DNA from: an uncultured Johnsonella sp.
GTDB lineage: Bacteria; Bacillota; Clostridia; Lachnospirales; Lachnospiraceae
Length of the DNA stretch: 64,000 nucleotides
Direction: 5' to 3'
Assembly (NCBI GenBank): GCA_900766185.1
Contig: CAAFUL010000085.1
Location: 176,502-240,501 of the forward strand
In this document: in pieces, positions 27,628-37,470 of the stretch
Layout: each line of letters opens with the position of its first letter
How positions within the stretch are numbered: the stretch's first letter is position 1
Program-made: the position numbers and the translations under genes
Notes under the pieces: generated by a model
The model's database searches: none
Told to the model about the DNA's origin: nothing
What the model saw: only the letters and a program-made list of their open reading frames with translations

Positions 27628-28386
27628 CTACTCGCCTAAGTAAGCTGTAATTACTCTATGGTCATTCAGCACTTCACCCGGAGTACCGCTTACAAGCTCC
27701 GTTCCAAAATTCAATACTGTCAGATATTCACAGATGCCGGAAACCAATTTCATATCATGCTCTATTAAAAGTATGGTAATCTTATATTTTTCTCTAATAA
27801 GCTTTATGGTATCCATAAGCTCTGCCGTCTCTTGCGGATTCATACCTGCCGCAGGCTCATCAAGTAATAAAAGCTTAGGTCTTGTTGCAAGTGCTCTTGC
27901 AATCTCAAGCTTTCTTTGCTGACCGTAAGCCAGATTGCCGGCTTTTAAGTTTTTAAACTCATCAAGCTCAAATACTTTAAGAAAATCCTCAGCCTTCTCA
28001 TCCATTAAAGCTTCTTTTTTACTGTAATTAAAATCATGTAAAAAGTCGGATAACAATGAATATCTTATTTCATTATGTAAAGCTACTTTTACATTATCTA
28101 AAACTGTCATATTTGAAAATAATCTTATATTTTGAAAGGTTCTCGCTATTCCAAGTTTAGATATTTGCACAGGCTTTAAGCCTGAAATAATACTGCCGTT
28201 TAATTTTATACTTCCGACTGTAGGCTTATAGACTCCGGTAAGTAAATTAAAAACTGTAGTTTTACCGGCTCCGTTAGGACCTATAAGACCGTATAAAGAG
28301 CCTTCTTCTATACTTATATTAAAGTTATCTACCGCTTTAAGTCCTCCAAACTGTATACCTAAACTTTTACATTCCAATAATGCCAT
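27628..28386 (-). CDS. livG: Branched-chain amino acid ABC transporter ATPase LivG
   Basis: Second ATPase of the importer, 252 aa. It has Walker A GPNGAGKTT, the LAYGQQRKLEIARAL signature, Walker B LLLLDEPAAGMNP and switch LLIEHDM; the LAYGQQR form of the signature and GIARTFQNIRLF are typical of LivG. It starts 3 bases after livM with AAGGGGG as ribosome binding site. Confidence 0.95.
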   Translation of the reverse strand: MALLECKSLGIQFGGLKAVDNFNISIEEGSLYGLIGPNGAGKTTVFNLLTGVYKPTVGSIKLNGSIISGLKPVQISKLGIARTFQNIRLFSNMTVLDNVKVALHNEIRYSLLSDFLHDFNYSKKEALMDEKAEDFLKVFELDEFKNLKAGNLAYGQQRKLEIARALATRPKLLLLDEPAAGMNPQETAELMDTIKLIREKYKITILLIEHDMKLVSGICEYLTVLNFGTELVSGTPGEVLNDHRVITAYLGE

Positions 28387-28389
28387 ATC

Positions 28390-29358
28390 TTAAACCCCCT
28401 TAAATCCTTTAAAAAGTTTGGATAAGGTTTTATTAGCCATAATACCCTGCTTTATTTTACTGTTATTAGCTATCATCATAATTATTAAAACTATAGCATA
28501 AAGAAGCATACGAAGATTATCTGCACCTCTTAAAAACTCCGGTAATAAAGTAAGCACTATAGCGGCTATTATAGAACCGCTTATACTTCCCATACCTCCG
28601 AGAACCACTATTACCAGTATCTCTATAGATTTATTATAATCAAATGTAGTAGGCTTTATAAGACCTACATTGTGTGCATATATAACTCCTGCCAAACCTG
28701 CAAAAAAAGCTCCTATGACAAAAGCGGTAACCTTATATTTGCTTATATTTATACCTACGGACTCGGCAGCTATATCATTATCCCTTATTGCAGTTATTGC
28801 TCTTCCCGTTCTTGATCTTACAAGGTTTACTATAAATATAATAGTTATAAGCAAACAAATATATGCAAGCAGAAAGTTTTTGTAATCTGTATGTAAAGGA
28901 ATCTTACTGAGCCCCTTAGCACCACCCATTAATTTAATTGAATTTATTATTGATTTTATTATTTCACCAAAAGCCAGTGTCACTATGGCAAGATAATCTC
29001 CACGAAGTCTCAGTACAGGTACTCCTATTAAAAAGCCGAAAAAAGCTGCAATAGTACTTCCTGCAAGCATGGCTATAATTATTGTAGGAAGTGGCGGAAG
29101 TTTTGAGTATGTACTTATAAGTGCACCTGTATACGCCCCTATAGACATAAACCCTGCGTGTCCCAAAGACAGTTCTCCCAAAAATCCGGTTACCAGGTTA
29201 AGGGATACAGCCAATATAATATTAACAGTTATAGGGATAACAAGAGATTTATACTGTCTTGATAATATATCTCCATTAAGCAAGGTTAAAATAAGTATAT
29301 ATATTGCTATTACAGCAATTAATTTTATTATATTTTTTAAATTAACGATTTTTTTCAT
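28390..29358 (-). CDS. livM: Branched-chain amino acid ABC transporter permease LivM
   Basis: A 322-aa permease with about nine hydrophobic segments. The GELSLGHAGFMSIGAYTGAL and GDYLAIVTLAFGEI segments are LivM hallmarks; RDNDIAAESVGINISKYK is the cytoplasmic coupling loop that contacts the ATPase. It pairs with LivH in the membrane. It is 6 bases from livH. Confidence 0.95.
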   Translation of the reverse strand: MKKIVNLKNIIKLIAVIAIYILILTLLNGDILSRQYKSLVIPITVNIILAVSLNLVTGFLGELSLGHAGFMSIGAYTGALISTYSKLPPLPTIIIAMLAGSTIAAFFGFLIGVPVLRLRGDYLAIVTLAFGEIIKSIINSIKLMGGAKGLSKIPLHTDYKNFLLAYICLLITIIFIVNLVRSRTGRAITAIRDNDIAAESVGINISKYKVTAFVIGAFFAGLAGVIYAHNVGLIKPTTFDYNKSIEILVIVVLGGMGSISGSIIAAIVLTLLPEFLRGADNLRMLLYAIVLIIMMIANNSKIKQGIMANKTLSKLFKGFKGV

Positions 29359-29364
29359 TTTATC

Positions 29365-30246
29365 TTACACCTTTACCTGTTTTTGTCTTCCCAAAAGTCC
29401 TGTCGGCTTAGCCAAAAGTACTATTACCAGTACTCCGAATACTATAGCATCTGCGAGCTCTGTAGATATATAAGCCTTGGATAAGCTCTCTATAATACCG
29501 AGCAGTATTCCTCCAAGCATAGCCCCCGGTATACTGCCTATACCTCCAAGTACTGCGGCAACGAATGCTTTGATACCCGGAAGTGCTCCCATGGTAGGTT
29601 TTAATGTTTCATACTGTGCCATATAAAGTATACCGGCAACAGCCGCCAGTGCACTTCCTATGGCAAAGGTAAGAGAGATGGTCTTGTTAACATCTATTCC
29701 CATAAGACCTGCCGCATCCTTATCTTCAGATACTGCCCTCATAGCACTTCCCATTTTAGTTTTATTAATAAAATAGCTTAATATAGTCATTGATATCGCA
29801 GTAACTATCAATGTTATAAGACTTATACCGGATATTGTAATAGCCCCTATCTTTATATTAGGGTTAGGAATTACAGACTTAAAAGGTATAGGTGTTGCAT
29901 TAAATATAATAAGCGATAAACTTTGTAATAAATAACTTACTCCTATGGCTGTAATTAAAACTGCCAGAGCAGGTGCCTTTCTAAGAGGCTTATAAGCTAT
30001 TTTTTCAACTATAATACCGAGAAATGAACATACTGTTATAGTGATTATTATTGCCGCCCATATTGGAAGATTAAACAGGCTTACAGCAACATATAAGGTA
30101 TATGCACCGACCATAATGATATCTCCATGTGCAAAGTTGATCATCTTTGCTATACCATATACCATAGTATATCCTAGTGCAATAAGAGCATATATACTTC
30201 CTGTTCTTAGTCCATTTATTAATTGCTCTATCAGGTTTATAAACAT
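29365..30246 (-). CDS. livH: Branched-chain amino acid ABC transporter permease LivH
   Basis: A 293-aa permease with about eight hydrophobic segments, including the family start NGLRTGSIYALIALGYTMVYG and NFAHGDIIMVGAYT. RAVSEDKDAAGLMGIDVN is the coupling loop. AGAGGAG precedes the ATG. It is separated from the binding-protein gene by a 132-base gap with an attenuator-like hairpin. Confidence 0.95.
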   Translation of the reverse strand: MFINLIEQLINGLRTGSIYALIALGYTMVYGIAKMINFAHGDIIMVGAYTLYVAVSLFNLPIWAAIIITITVCSFLGIIVEKIAYKPLRKAPALAVLITAIGVSYLLQSLSLIIFNATPIPFKSVIPNPNIKIGAITISGISLITLIVTAISMTILSYFINKTKMGSAMRAVSEDKDAAGLMGIDVNKTISLTFAIGSALAAVAGILYMAQYETLKPTMGALPGIKAFVAAVLGGIGSIPGAMLGGILLGIIESLSKAYISTELADAIVFGVLVIVLLAKPTGLLGRQKQVKV

Positions 30247-30278
30247 AGTTGTACTCCTCTTTAATATTCCAAAATAAA

Positions 30279-30340
30279 TGCACTAAGGGGCTGTGGTCCT
30301 AATTAATAAAAGTTTATCTTATCCCACAGTCCCTTATGCA
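30279..30340 (-). terminator. Intercistronic hairpin between livK and livH
   Basis: Arms TGCA(C)TAAGGGGCTGTGG and CCCACAGTCCCTTATGCA pair almost completely around a loop of about 25 bases, and the minus strand continues TTTATTTT. Such a partial terminator would let the binding-protein gene be expressed more than the permease genes. Confidence 0.65.
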
Positions 30341-30378
30341 CATAGTTAAATATTATTTTCTAAAAATAATCAAAATAA

Positions 30379-31596
30379 TTAATCTATATCCTTGGTCTGG
30401 TAAGCTCCGTTTTCTATAACAACAAACTTAGCTTCCTTTATAGGATCTCCGCTTACATCAAAACTTATCTGACCTGTAAGTCCGTCTACACTGATTTCTG
30501 TCATTGCCTTTATTAAATCAGCTGTATCCTTAGTTCCTGCCTTTTCAAAAGCTGCCTTTAATACATATACCGAATCATAGCTGTCAGCTGCAAACTGATC
30601 TGGTATTGCATTGTTGTACTTTGCCTTGTAAGCCTTTACAAAGTTCTGTACCTTCTCGCTTGGATCTGTAGGATAGAAAGGTGTAAGGAATACAACTCCG
30701 TCAAGTACACTTGTATCGGTAACCTGTCCTAAAACTCCGTCCCAACCGTCTGAACCTACTATCTCAACTTCAAGACCCAAATCCTTAACCTGCTTTGCTA
30801 TATAAGCTGCCGCTTCATAATATGCAGGTACAAATATGATCTTGGCATCTGTAGCCTTGATCTTGGTAAGCTGTGCTGTGAAATCAACATCATCGGATAC
30901 GAAAGACTCTTCAGCAACTAAAAGCTCAGGATTTCCTGTTTCAATAAGCTCGTTCTTAAAAGCCTCGTAAACTCCGGTTGAATACTCGTCTGAGTTGTTA
31001 TAAAGCACTGCTACGCTGTCATATCCTTGCTTTATTATGTAGTCAGCTATTGTCTTACCTTGAATAGGATCTGTAAAGCAAAGACGGAACACATTGTCAT
31101 TAGCTGTAATAGCTGCCGCAGAACCTGACGGAGTAAGCTGTAATATATTATCTGCCTTTGTCAAGTCGGTTATCGCTAAAGAAGATCCGCTGGTTACCGC
31201 TCCCATAATTACATCTACTTTTTTATCCATCAAAGTACTGTATGCAGTACGAGCTTTTTCCTCATCAGCCTCATCATCTTCAAATTGAAGAGCCAAATTG
31301 TAGCTCTTATCTCCTACCTTAACTCCTCCGGCATTATTGATCTCTTCTATAGCTATCTCGGCACCTTGCTTAACTGAAATACCGTAAGAAGCTGCTCCGC
31401 CTGTTAAAGGTCCTGTACTTCCTATAGTTATAGTCTCCAAATCAGGATTTGCAGACCCACCTTCTGACGCTGCCTCTGATGCACCGGCTTCAGTACTTCC
31501 ATTATCTGCGCTACTTGCAGTATTGGAGCTGTTTGAACAAGCCGCCAATGATAAAGCTGCCGCCGCAACAAGTGCTAAACCATATATCTTTCTCAT
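30379..31596 (-). CDS. livK: Branched-chain amino acid binding lipoprotein
   Basis: Extracellular substrate-binding protein (405 aa) that delivers amino acids to LivHMGF. The signal peptide ends in LAACSNSS with a lipidated Cys near 20, followed by a Ser/Ala/Gly linker. The mature domain starts TITIGSTGPLTGGAASYGI and has the periplasmic-binding type 1 fold (KARTAYSTLMDKKVDVIMGAVTSG). It is first in the operon, with AAGGAGG before the ATG and a good promoter. Leu/Ile/Val as ligand is inferred from the operon; related proteins bind other amino acids. Confidence 0.93.
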   Translation of the reverse strand: MRKIYGLALVAAAALSLAACSNSSNTASSADNGSTEAGASEAASEGGSANPDLETITIGSTGPLTGGAASYGISVKQGAEIAIEEINNAGGVKVGDKSYNLALQFEDDEADEEKARTAYSTLMDKKVDVIMGAVTSGSSLAITDLTKADNILQLTPSGSAAAITANDNVFRLCFTDPIQGKTIADYIIKQGYDSVAVLYNNSDEYSTGVYEAFKNELIETGNPELLVAEESFVSDDVDFTAQLTKIKATDAKIIFVPAYYEAAAYIAKQVKDLGLEVEIVGSDGWDGVLGQVTDTSVLDGVVFLTPFYPTDPSEKVQNFVKAYKAKYNNAIPDQFAADSYDSVYVLKAAFEKAGTKDTADLIKAMTEISVDGLTGQISFDVSGDPIKEAKFVVIENGAYQTKDID

Positions 31597-31637
31597 AATA
31601 TTCCTCCTTTTTATATGACAAAATATAAATATTTAAA

Positions 31638-31666
31638 ATTATAGAAACTCTATAATGTTAAATCAA
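31638..31666 (-). promoter_or_regulatory. liv operon promoter
   Basis: Minus-strand TTGATT (31661-31666), 17-base spacer and TATAAT (31638-31643), just past the stop of the upstream dehydrogenase gene and about 40 bases before livK. Confidence 0.65.
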
Positions 31667-31668
31667 AA

Positions 31669-32826
31669 TTAATTAATTAAACCGGAAAGCTCACCGTTAT
31701 AAATGCATTTAAGAAGATATATAACATCTTCTTTGCCAACCTTTATAGGATTTGCTTTTGTGCAGGCATCTTCCAAAATCTTATCCGCATTGCTTTCCAT
31801 TTCAGCATAAAACCTGTCCCTATCTACATCACATTCTCTTAAAGAACCGGGTATGTCAAACTGCTTTCTAAGAAGCTCAACAGTGGCTATAAGCATAACA
31901 CAAAGTCTTTTGTCACTTTTTGCCTCTAATCCCAGCCTTAAAGCAAGTTGTGCATAACGACTCTCAACACTGTTTACTCTATTCTTATCAAGACCTGCAT
32001 TAAAAGCAATTACATAAGGTAAAATAATTGCATTGAGTTTGCCATGTGTAATATGATACTGTGCTCCCATAGTATGAGCTATGCCATGGCTAAGCCCAAG
32101 TCCTGCATTGGTAAATGCTATACCTGCCATAGTAGAGGCACTGTGCATCTTCATTCTGTGTTCTTCATTCTCGGCATTTCTATACATTGCCGGCAAATGC
32201 TTTATCGTAAGCCTTGCCGCCTCAAAAGCAAACATATCTGTGCAATCGGTAGTATTTCCTGATACATAAGCTTCCAATGCATGTGTTAAAACATCCATAC
32301 CTGTATATGCTATCATAGCAGGCGGCAGTGTCTTTGTATAGCCGGGATCCAATATAACAAGCTCCGGCACCAAACTGCTGTCGCTTATAGGTATTTTAAT
32401 ACCTCTTTGTCTGTCACTTATTACAGCGTATGATGTAACCTCCGAACCTGTTCCGCTTGTAGTCGGAATCGCAATAAATTTCGGAACTTTAATATCCTTT
32501 TTGGAGGCACGAAGAAAATAAATCATTCCCTTAGCCGCATCAATAGCCGATCCTCCGCCGAGTGCAATAATATAATCAGGCTGTTTTGCTATAATATTAG
32601 CCAAACCCTTAGCCACTGTTTCCATAGACGGGTCCGGCTCTATTTCAGAAAAAACAGAGTACTCAAAATTATTTTTCTCAAGACGAGAAGTTACGGTCGA
32701 TACAATACCCGAGCTTACCATATACGGATCGGTAATTAAAATAGCCTTTCCAAAGGGTAATTCCAGTAAAATATCAAGTGCATCACTACCTGTACAAATC
32801 TTTGAACTCATTTCAAATTTTCTCAT
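31669..32826 (-). CDS. Iron-containing alcohol dehydrogenase
   Basis: Group III metal-dependent alcohol dehydrogenase, 385 aa. The NAD-binding GGGSAIDAAKG motif and IPTTSGTGSEVT are present. Metal ligands lie in the stretch from ALEAYVSG through GLSHGIAHTMGAQYHITHGKLNA. The substrate could be ethanol, butanol or a diol and is not decided by sequence. A GTG at 32835 is in frame, but AGAGG lies eight bases before the ATG at 32826. It is a single gene with a consensus promoter, fitting a fermentative role beside PFL. Confidence 0.92.
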   Translation of the reverse strand: MRKFEMSSKICTGSDALDILLELPFGKAILITDPYMVSSGIVSTVTSRLEKNNFEYSVFSEIEPDPSMETVAKGLANIIAKQPDYIIALGGGSAIDAAKGMIYFLRASKKDIKVPKFIAIPTTSGTGSEVTSYAVISDRQRGIKIPISDSSLVPELVILDPGYTKTLPPAMIAYTGMDVLTHALEAYVSGNTTDCTDMFAFEAARLTIKHLPAMYRNAENEEHRMKMHSASTMAGIAFTNAGLGLSHGIAHTMGAQYHITHGKLNAIILPYVIAFNAGLDKNRVNSVESRYAQLALRLGLEAKSDKRLCVMLIATVELLRKQFDIPGSLRECDVDRDRFYAEMESNADKILEDACTKANPIKVGKEDVIYLLKCIYNGELSGLIN

Positions 32827-32948
32827 AACAGCCACCTCTATATATTTAATATTATAAAAAATAAATATATATCTTACACATATGTTAACACAAGGTATAG
32901 GCTTTTACTTCATTGCTTTACTGCCCTAAAGGGTATAAAACTGCGTAA

Positions 32949-32977
32949 ATTATATAATCTGTATTCTTTTATGTCAA
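32949..32977 (-). promoter_or_regulatory. Consensus promoter of the alcohol dehydrogenase gene
   Basis: Minus-strand TTGACA (32972-32977), 17-base spacer and TATAAT (32949-32954): a perfect sigma-A match about 120 bases before the ATG. A GTGTTAACA element and an ACCCTTTAGGGC-type dyad lie in the leader. Confidence 0.75.
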
Positions 32978-33027
32978 CATAATATATATATACTTATTAT
33001 TTATATATAGTATTTATATTACTTATG

Positions 33028-34041
33028 TTACTCAATACTGTCCCAACAAAGTGCCTTATCTTCCGATATTCTTTGTCTCAACATCAAATTATCCACCGCT
33101 TCCTTTGCTGACTTATTGTCAAAAAGTACTGCATTGACCTCGTTAACTATGGGCATTTCTATACCGTATTTTACGGCAAGACTCTTAGCCGCCTTAGCTG
33201 AGTACACTCCCTCAACTACCATATTAACTTCCTTGCAGGCTTCCTCAAGGCTGTACCCCTTACCTATAAGTATACCCGCTCTTCTGTTTCTGCTGTGCAT
33301 ACTTGCACAGGTAACTATCAAGTCTCCTATACCTGAAAGACCATAGAAAGTTTGCTTATATCCGCCCATTTTTTCACCAAGCTCGGATATCTCTTTTATA
33401 CCTCTTGTTATAAGCGCCGCCTTGGTGTTATCTCCATAGCCCAATCCGTCAGCTATACCTGCCGATAATGCTATTACATTTTTAAGAGCCGCCCCTATTT
33501 CTATACCTATTATATCAGGAGAAGTATATACTCTAAATACCGGACTCATAAAAACATTTTGTATATACTTTGCCACCTCTATAGTCTCAGCCCCTACTAC
33601 GCAGGTAGTCGGAAGTTTTTTTGCCACCTCTTCGGCATGACTGGGTCCTGATAAAACGGTAACTACCGCTTTCGGAATTTCTTCTTTTATCTGCACATCC
33701 AAGGTTTTTAGGCTTGACTCTTCTATACCTTTCGAGACATTAACTATTACCTGACCTTCCCTATAAAATTCCTTAAGCTTTCTTGCCATACCCCTTGTAT
33801 AGACAGACGGAACCGCCATTACTATAATATCCGCATTCTCAGCCTCTTCTATGCCCACACAAATTTTAATATCTTCATTAATTATAAGCCCTTGCAGATT
33901 TTTATGTCTGCGTGTGGCATTTAATGCATCCGCATCTTCTTTGAAAACTGCACATAAACTGACATCATGCTTATTATCACTTAGAAGAACTGCAAGTGCC
34001 GTACCCCATGTACCTGCACCGATAACCGCTATCCTACTCAT
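33028..34041 (-). CDS. gpsA: Glycerol-3-phosphate dehydrogenase [NAD(P)+]
   Basis: Reduces dihydroxyacetone phosphate to sn-glycerol-3-phosphate, the backbone for phospholipids. The N-terminal Rossmann motif is GAGTWGTALAVLLS, and the C-terminal domain has the catalytic Lys region IGAALKNVIALSAGIADGLG and the NTKAALITRG motif. 337 aa is normal. It follows plsY by 17 bases, so the product of GpsA and its acyltransferase are encoded together. Confidence 0.96.
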   Translation of the reverse strand: MSRIAVIGAGTWGTALAVLLSDNKHDVSLCAVFKEDADALNATRRHKNLQGLIINEDIKICVGIEEAENADIIVMAVPSVYTRGMARKLKEFYREGQVIVNVSKGIEESSLKTLDVQIKEEIPKAVVTVLSGPSHAEEVAKKLPTTCVVGAETIEVAKYIQNVFMSPVFRVYTSPDIIGIEIGAALKNVIALSAGIADGLGYGDNTKAALITRGIKEISELGEKMGGYKQTFYGLSGIGDLIVTCASMHSRNRRAGILIGKGYSLEEACKEVNMVVEGVYSAKAAKSLAVKYGIEMPIVNEVNAVLFDNKSAKEAVDNLMLRQRISEDKALCWDSIE

Positions 34042-34058
34042 ATACGACTCCCCTTAAA

Positions 34059-34691
34059 TTATTTTTTGAAATTGATCTTGTTTTCAGTACCGGAAAGTAA
34101 TCTTTGTATATTGCTTTTATGTCTGTAAATCGAAAAAATCGCTATGACACAGGCAAGCACTGTAAACTCTATACGACCGCTTCCGGCTAAATTAAAATAA
34201 TTCAAATAAACAAAAAGTACTGACATTGAGGCAAAGCAAAACATCACTGCTATAGAGGCTAAGGACACATAACGGGTCAGTGCCACTATAAGCGGAAATA
34301 TTATAAGACATACCAGTGTTATTCTAAGGTCCACTGCTGTAAGTATGCCTGCAATGGATGCCACACCCTTACCTCCTTTAAACTTAAGATAAAAAGGATA
34401 GGAGTGTCCAAGCACTACGCCAAAGCCTGTATAAAGCATGTAGATATCTCCGGTATTGACCTCTCCTCTAAAAAAATATCTTACTAACAAGCAGGGAATA
34501 AGTGCTTTAAAAAAATCTCCAAGAAAAACTATAAATCCGGCTTTTTTGCCCAGCACTCTTAAAGTATTGGTTGCACCGGCGTTGCCGCTTCCATACTCCC
34601 TTATGTCAATATTTTTAGTCTTGCCGAATATATATCCGGTCTGTATCAAACCTAAGACATAGCCTGCTAAAAGAAAAATCACCCTTTCCAT
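34059..34691 (-). CDS. plsY: Glycerol-3-phosphate acyltransferase PlsY
   Basis: Membrane acyltransferase that adds an acyl group from acyl-phosphate to glycerol-3-phosphate. The hallmark motifs REYGSGNAGATNTLR, LGHSYPFYLKFKGGKGVAS and a late aromatic segment are present, with about five membrane spans in 210 aa. A TTG at 34706 is in frame, but GAAAGG precedes the ATG at 34691, two bases past the der stop. It works with GpsA encoded downstream. Confidence 0.95.
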   Translation of the reverse strand: MERVIFLLAGYVLGLIQTGYIFGKTKNIDIREYGSGNAGATNTLRVLGKKAGFIVFLGDFFKALIPCLLVRYFFRGEVNTGDIYMLYTGFGVVLGHSYPFYLKFKGGKGVASIAGILTAVDLRITLVCLIIFPLIVALTRYVSLASIAVMFCFASMSVLFVYLNYFNLAGSGRIEFTVLACVIAIFSIYRHKSNIQRLLSGTENKINFKK

Positions 34692-34692
34692 C

Positions 34693-36018
34693 TTACCTTT
34701 CTTCAACCCTTTCTCTTATAATAAACCTCAAAGAAGTTCCTACAAATCCGAACGCTTCTCTGAGCTTATTTTCAATATATCTTTGATAAGAAAAATGCAT
34801 AAGCTCCTTATCATTAACAAATATAACGAAGGTGGGCGGTTTGACCGACACCTGTGTAGTGTAAAATATCTTAAGTCTTTTACCCTTATCTGAGGGCGGT
34901 TGCTGCATAACAGTCGCTTCAGTTATGATCTCATTAAGAACTCCGGTCTGTATTCTTAGTGTTTGACTGTCCATTACAAGGTCTATCAAGTCATACAGCT
35001 TTGTAAGTCTTTGTCCGGTTTGTGCGGATATAAATACATACTCTGCATAGAGCATAAAGGAAAGTGTTTTCTTGATATTTTCGGTAAATTCATATATGGT
35101 CTTATCATTCTTTTCTATGGCATCCCACTTATTGACCGCTACTATAATACCCTTTCCTCTGTCATGTGCTATTCCAGCAATCTTGGCATCCTGTTCCGTA
35201 ATACCTTCAACCGCATCAATGATCAAAATAACTATATCCGCTCTTTCCACTGCGGTAACAGTTCTTATTATGCTGTATCTTTCAAGTTCTTCCTTTATCT
35301 TGGACTTACGCCTAAGTCCTGCCGTATCTATAAACACATACTCTTTTTTGTTATAAACTACAGTGGTGTCTATGGCATCTCTGGTAGTTCCCGCTATATC
35401 TGATACTATCAGCCTTTTATTGCCTGCCAGTTTATTGATTATAGAAGATTTACCTACATTGGGCTTACCTACTATGGCAATTCTGGGTCTGTCATCCTCT
35501 TCATCACCGGATTCATAATCAGGAAAATGCTCGGCTACTATTTCAAGCAAATCTCCTATTCCGGTTCTTTGTCCGGCAGATACAGGTACTGGATCTCCTA
35601 TACCCATGTTATAAAACTCATACACATCATTACCGTATTTTTTTATGCTGTCAACCTTGTTAACTGTAAGTACTACCGGTTTTCTTGACTTTCTAAGCAT
35701 ATCTGCAACCTTAAGGTCAGAGTCTACCAAGCCTTGATGCACATCGGTTAAAAATATAATTACATCTGCGGTATCTATAGCTATCTGTGCCTGTTCCCTC
35801 ATTTGAGACAGTATTATATCCGAGCTGTCAGGCTCTATACCTCCGGTATCTATAAGTGTAAAATCTTTATTAAGCCAGGTACAATCGGCATAGATTCTAT
35901 CCCTCGTAACTCCGGGAGTATCCTTTACTATGGCTATGTTATCACCGGCTATAGCATTAAATAATGTTGACTTTCCTACATTGGGTCTGCCTATAATAGC
36001 CACTACAGGTTTCCTCAT
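34693..36018 (-). CDS. der: Ribosome biogenesis GTPase Der (EngA)
   Basis: Double-GTPase for 50S assembly, 441 aa. The first G domain has GRPNVGKST, DTPG and NKVD; the second has GKPNVGKSS, DIAGTTRD, DTAG and NKWD; a KH-like domain ends the protein. An ATG at 36036 overlaps the upstream gene, but GAGGAGG lies nine bases before the ATG at 36018, which is preferred. It sits between the DUF512 gene and plsY, a conserved Clostridia order. Confidence 0.96.
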   Translation of the reverse strand: MRKPVVAIIGRPNVGKSTLFNAIAGDNIAIVKDTPGVTRDRIYADCTWLNKDFTLIDTGGIEPDSSDIILSQMREQAQIAIDTADVIIFLTDVHQGLVDSDLKVADMLRKSRKPVVLTVNKVDSIKKYGNDVYEFYNMGIGDPVPVSAGQRTGIGDLLEIVAEHFPDYESGDEEDDRPRIAIVGKPNVGKSSIINKLAGNKRLIVSDIAGTTRDAIDTTVVYNKKEYVFIDTAGLRRKSKIKEELERYSIIRTVTAVERADIVILIIDAVEGITEQDAKIAGIAHDRGKGIIVAVNKWDAIEKNDKTIYEFTENIKKTLSFMLYAEYVFISAQTGQRLTKLYDLIDLVMDSQTLRIQTGVLNEIITEATVMQQPPSDKGKRLKIFYTTQVSVKPPTFVIFVNDKELMHFSYQRYIENKLREAFGFVGTSLRFIIRERVEER

Positions 36019-36019
36019 C

Positions 36020-37423
36020 TTATATAACCTCCTCATCGGGTTCGTAGGCTAAAAAGCTTTCATAACCTACATAATCTTTATTTAGTATAGCCTTGATCAA
36101 ATCATCTCCGGATGTACCTACCTTGGTTATGGAGATATTTAATCTGTTTTCTATATCATTCTTTGTGAAATTATCTAAAAATATATCTTCCGAACTTTTA
36201 AACATATTTATACTCAGAAGCAAACGACTGCCTAAGTCCTTACCTTTAAGTTGTTTAATCAAGTCCTTTCCGGTAATAAGCCCTGCAACAGTAATATGCT
36301 CTCCGAAGAAATCATTTTCTATGGTATATACATTGATCTTTTTCTCAGGAAAATGTTTTTCTATATCCTTAGCCAGCTTACTTATGGTAGGTGCTGCCAA
36401 CTTGCCGGTGGCTATGCTTATGGTTTCTTTTTCAGATTTTGAGTAAGTATTTTTAATATTATCAAGTATTTCCTTAACCTCACATCTTAAAAGCCTGAGC
36501 ATTCCTACTCCGTTACCAAGCTGAATATAACCGTCATACCTTTCTTCTTCAGGCAGTTCTCTTTCGGCAAGCAAATAAAGTTCATCACTCGCATGTATGA
36601 AATTAATACCATGTAATTCCTTAGCCGTTTTTTGGTACTTTTCTATCATATCAACAGTTTCTTCAGCCGTTTTTTTATCTATAAGCTGCAACTTTGCAAG
36701 ACCGGTTCTGTACTTTGTAATACCTACCGGTACTACAGATACACTTTCCATCACAGGGGCATATTTTAATAGATCTTTTATGCTTCTTTCAAGTTCCGCA
36801 CCGTCATTATAACCTTTACACATAACAATCTGACCGTTCATGGGTATTTCGTGTTCATAGAGCTTATCTATGTATTTTAAGGAAGTTCCTGCAAATTTAT
36901 TATGCAACATTCTTACTCTAAGTTCCGGATTTGTAGTATGTACTGAAATATTAATGGGTGCCAAGCGAAATTCTATAATTCTGTCTATATCCTTTTCCTT
37001 CATATTGGTAAGTGTGATATAGTTGCCTTGTAAAAACGAAAGTCTTGAATCATCATCTTTAAAATAAAGAGTATCCCTCATGCCCTTTGGCATCTGGTCT
37101 ATAAAACAAAAAACACAGTTGTTGGTACAGGTTCTGTAATCACACATAAGTCCCGAACCGAACTCTATACCTATATCCTCGTAATTATGCTCTATATCAA
37201 GTTCCCATACTTCACCATCCTTTTTTTGAATAAGCATAAGCATGGATTCGGAATTAATATAATACCTGTAATCAAATACATCTTCTATCTCTTTATCGTC
37301 AATAGCAAGAAGTATATCTCCCACTTCTATACCGAGCTCTTCTGCAATAGAGCCTTTTTGCACTTTATTTATAATATGTTTGGAGGTATTTTCTCCAACT
37401 TCTATATATTCTTTTTCTAACAT
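36020..37423 (-). CDS. DUF512 / PDZ radical-SAM-like protein
   Basis: A 467-aa protein with an N-terminal PDZ-like domain (about 15-65, GSIAEELGIEVGDILLAIDD), a radical-SAM-like core with cysteines in CDYRTCTNNCVFCFIDQMPKGMR, and a C-terminal DUF512 domain. The family is conserved in anaerobic Firmicutes next to der; its reaction is unknown. Its start region lies about 48 bases from a MITE, so any promoter must lie in or beyond that element. Confidence 0.88.
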   Translation of the reverse strand: MLEKEYIEVGENTSKHIINKVQKGSIAEELGIEVGDILLAIDDKEIEDVFDYRYYINSESMLMLIQKKDGEVWELDIEHNYEDIGIEFGSGLMCDYRTCTNNCVFCFIDQMPKGMRDTLYFKDDDSRLSFLQGNYITLTNMKEKDIDRIIEFRLAPINISVHTTNPELRVRMLHNKFAGTSLKYIDKLYEHEIPMNGQIVMCKGYNDGAELERSIKDLLKYAPVMESVSVVPVGITKYRTGLAKLQLIDKKTAEETVDMIEKYQKTAKELHGINFIHASDELYLLAERELPEEERYDGYIQLGNGVGMLRLLRCEVKEILDNIKNTYSKSEKETISIATGKLAAPTISKLAKDIEKHFPEKKINVYTIENDFFGEHITVAGLITGKDLIKQLKGKDLGSRLLLSINMFKSSEDIFLDNFTKNDIENRLNISITKVGTSGDDLIKAILNKDYVGYESFLAYEPDEEVI

Positions 37424-37470
37424 AATTTATATGATATCAAGTTACTTAATTTTTGTAAAGAAAATAAAAA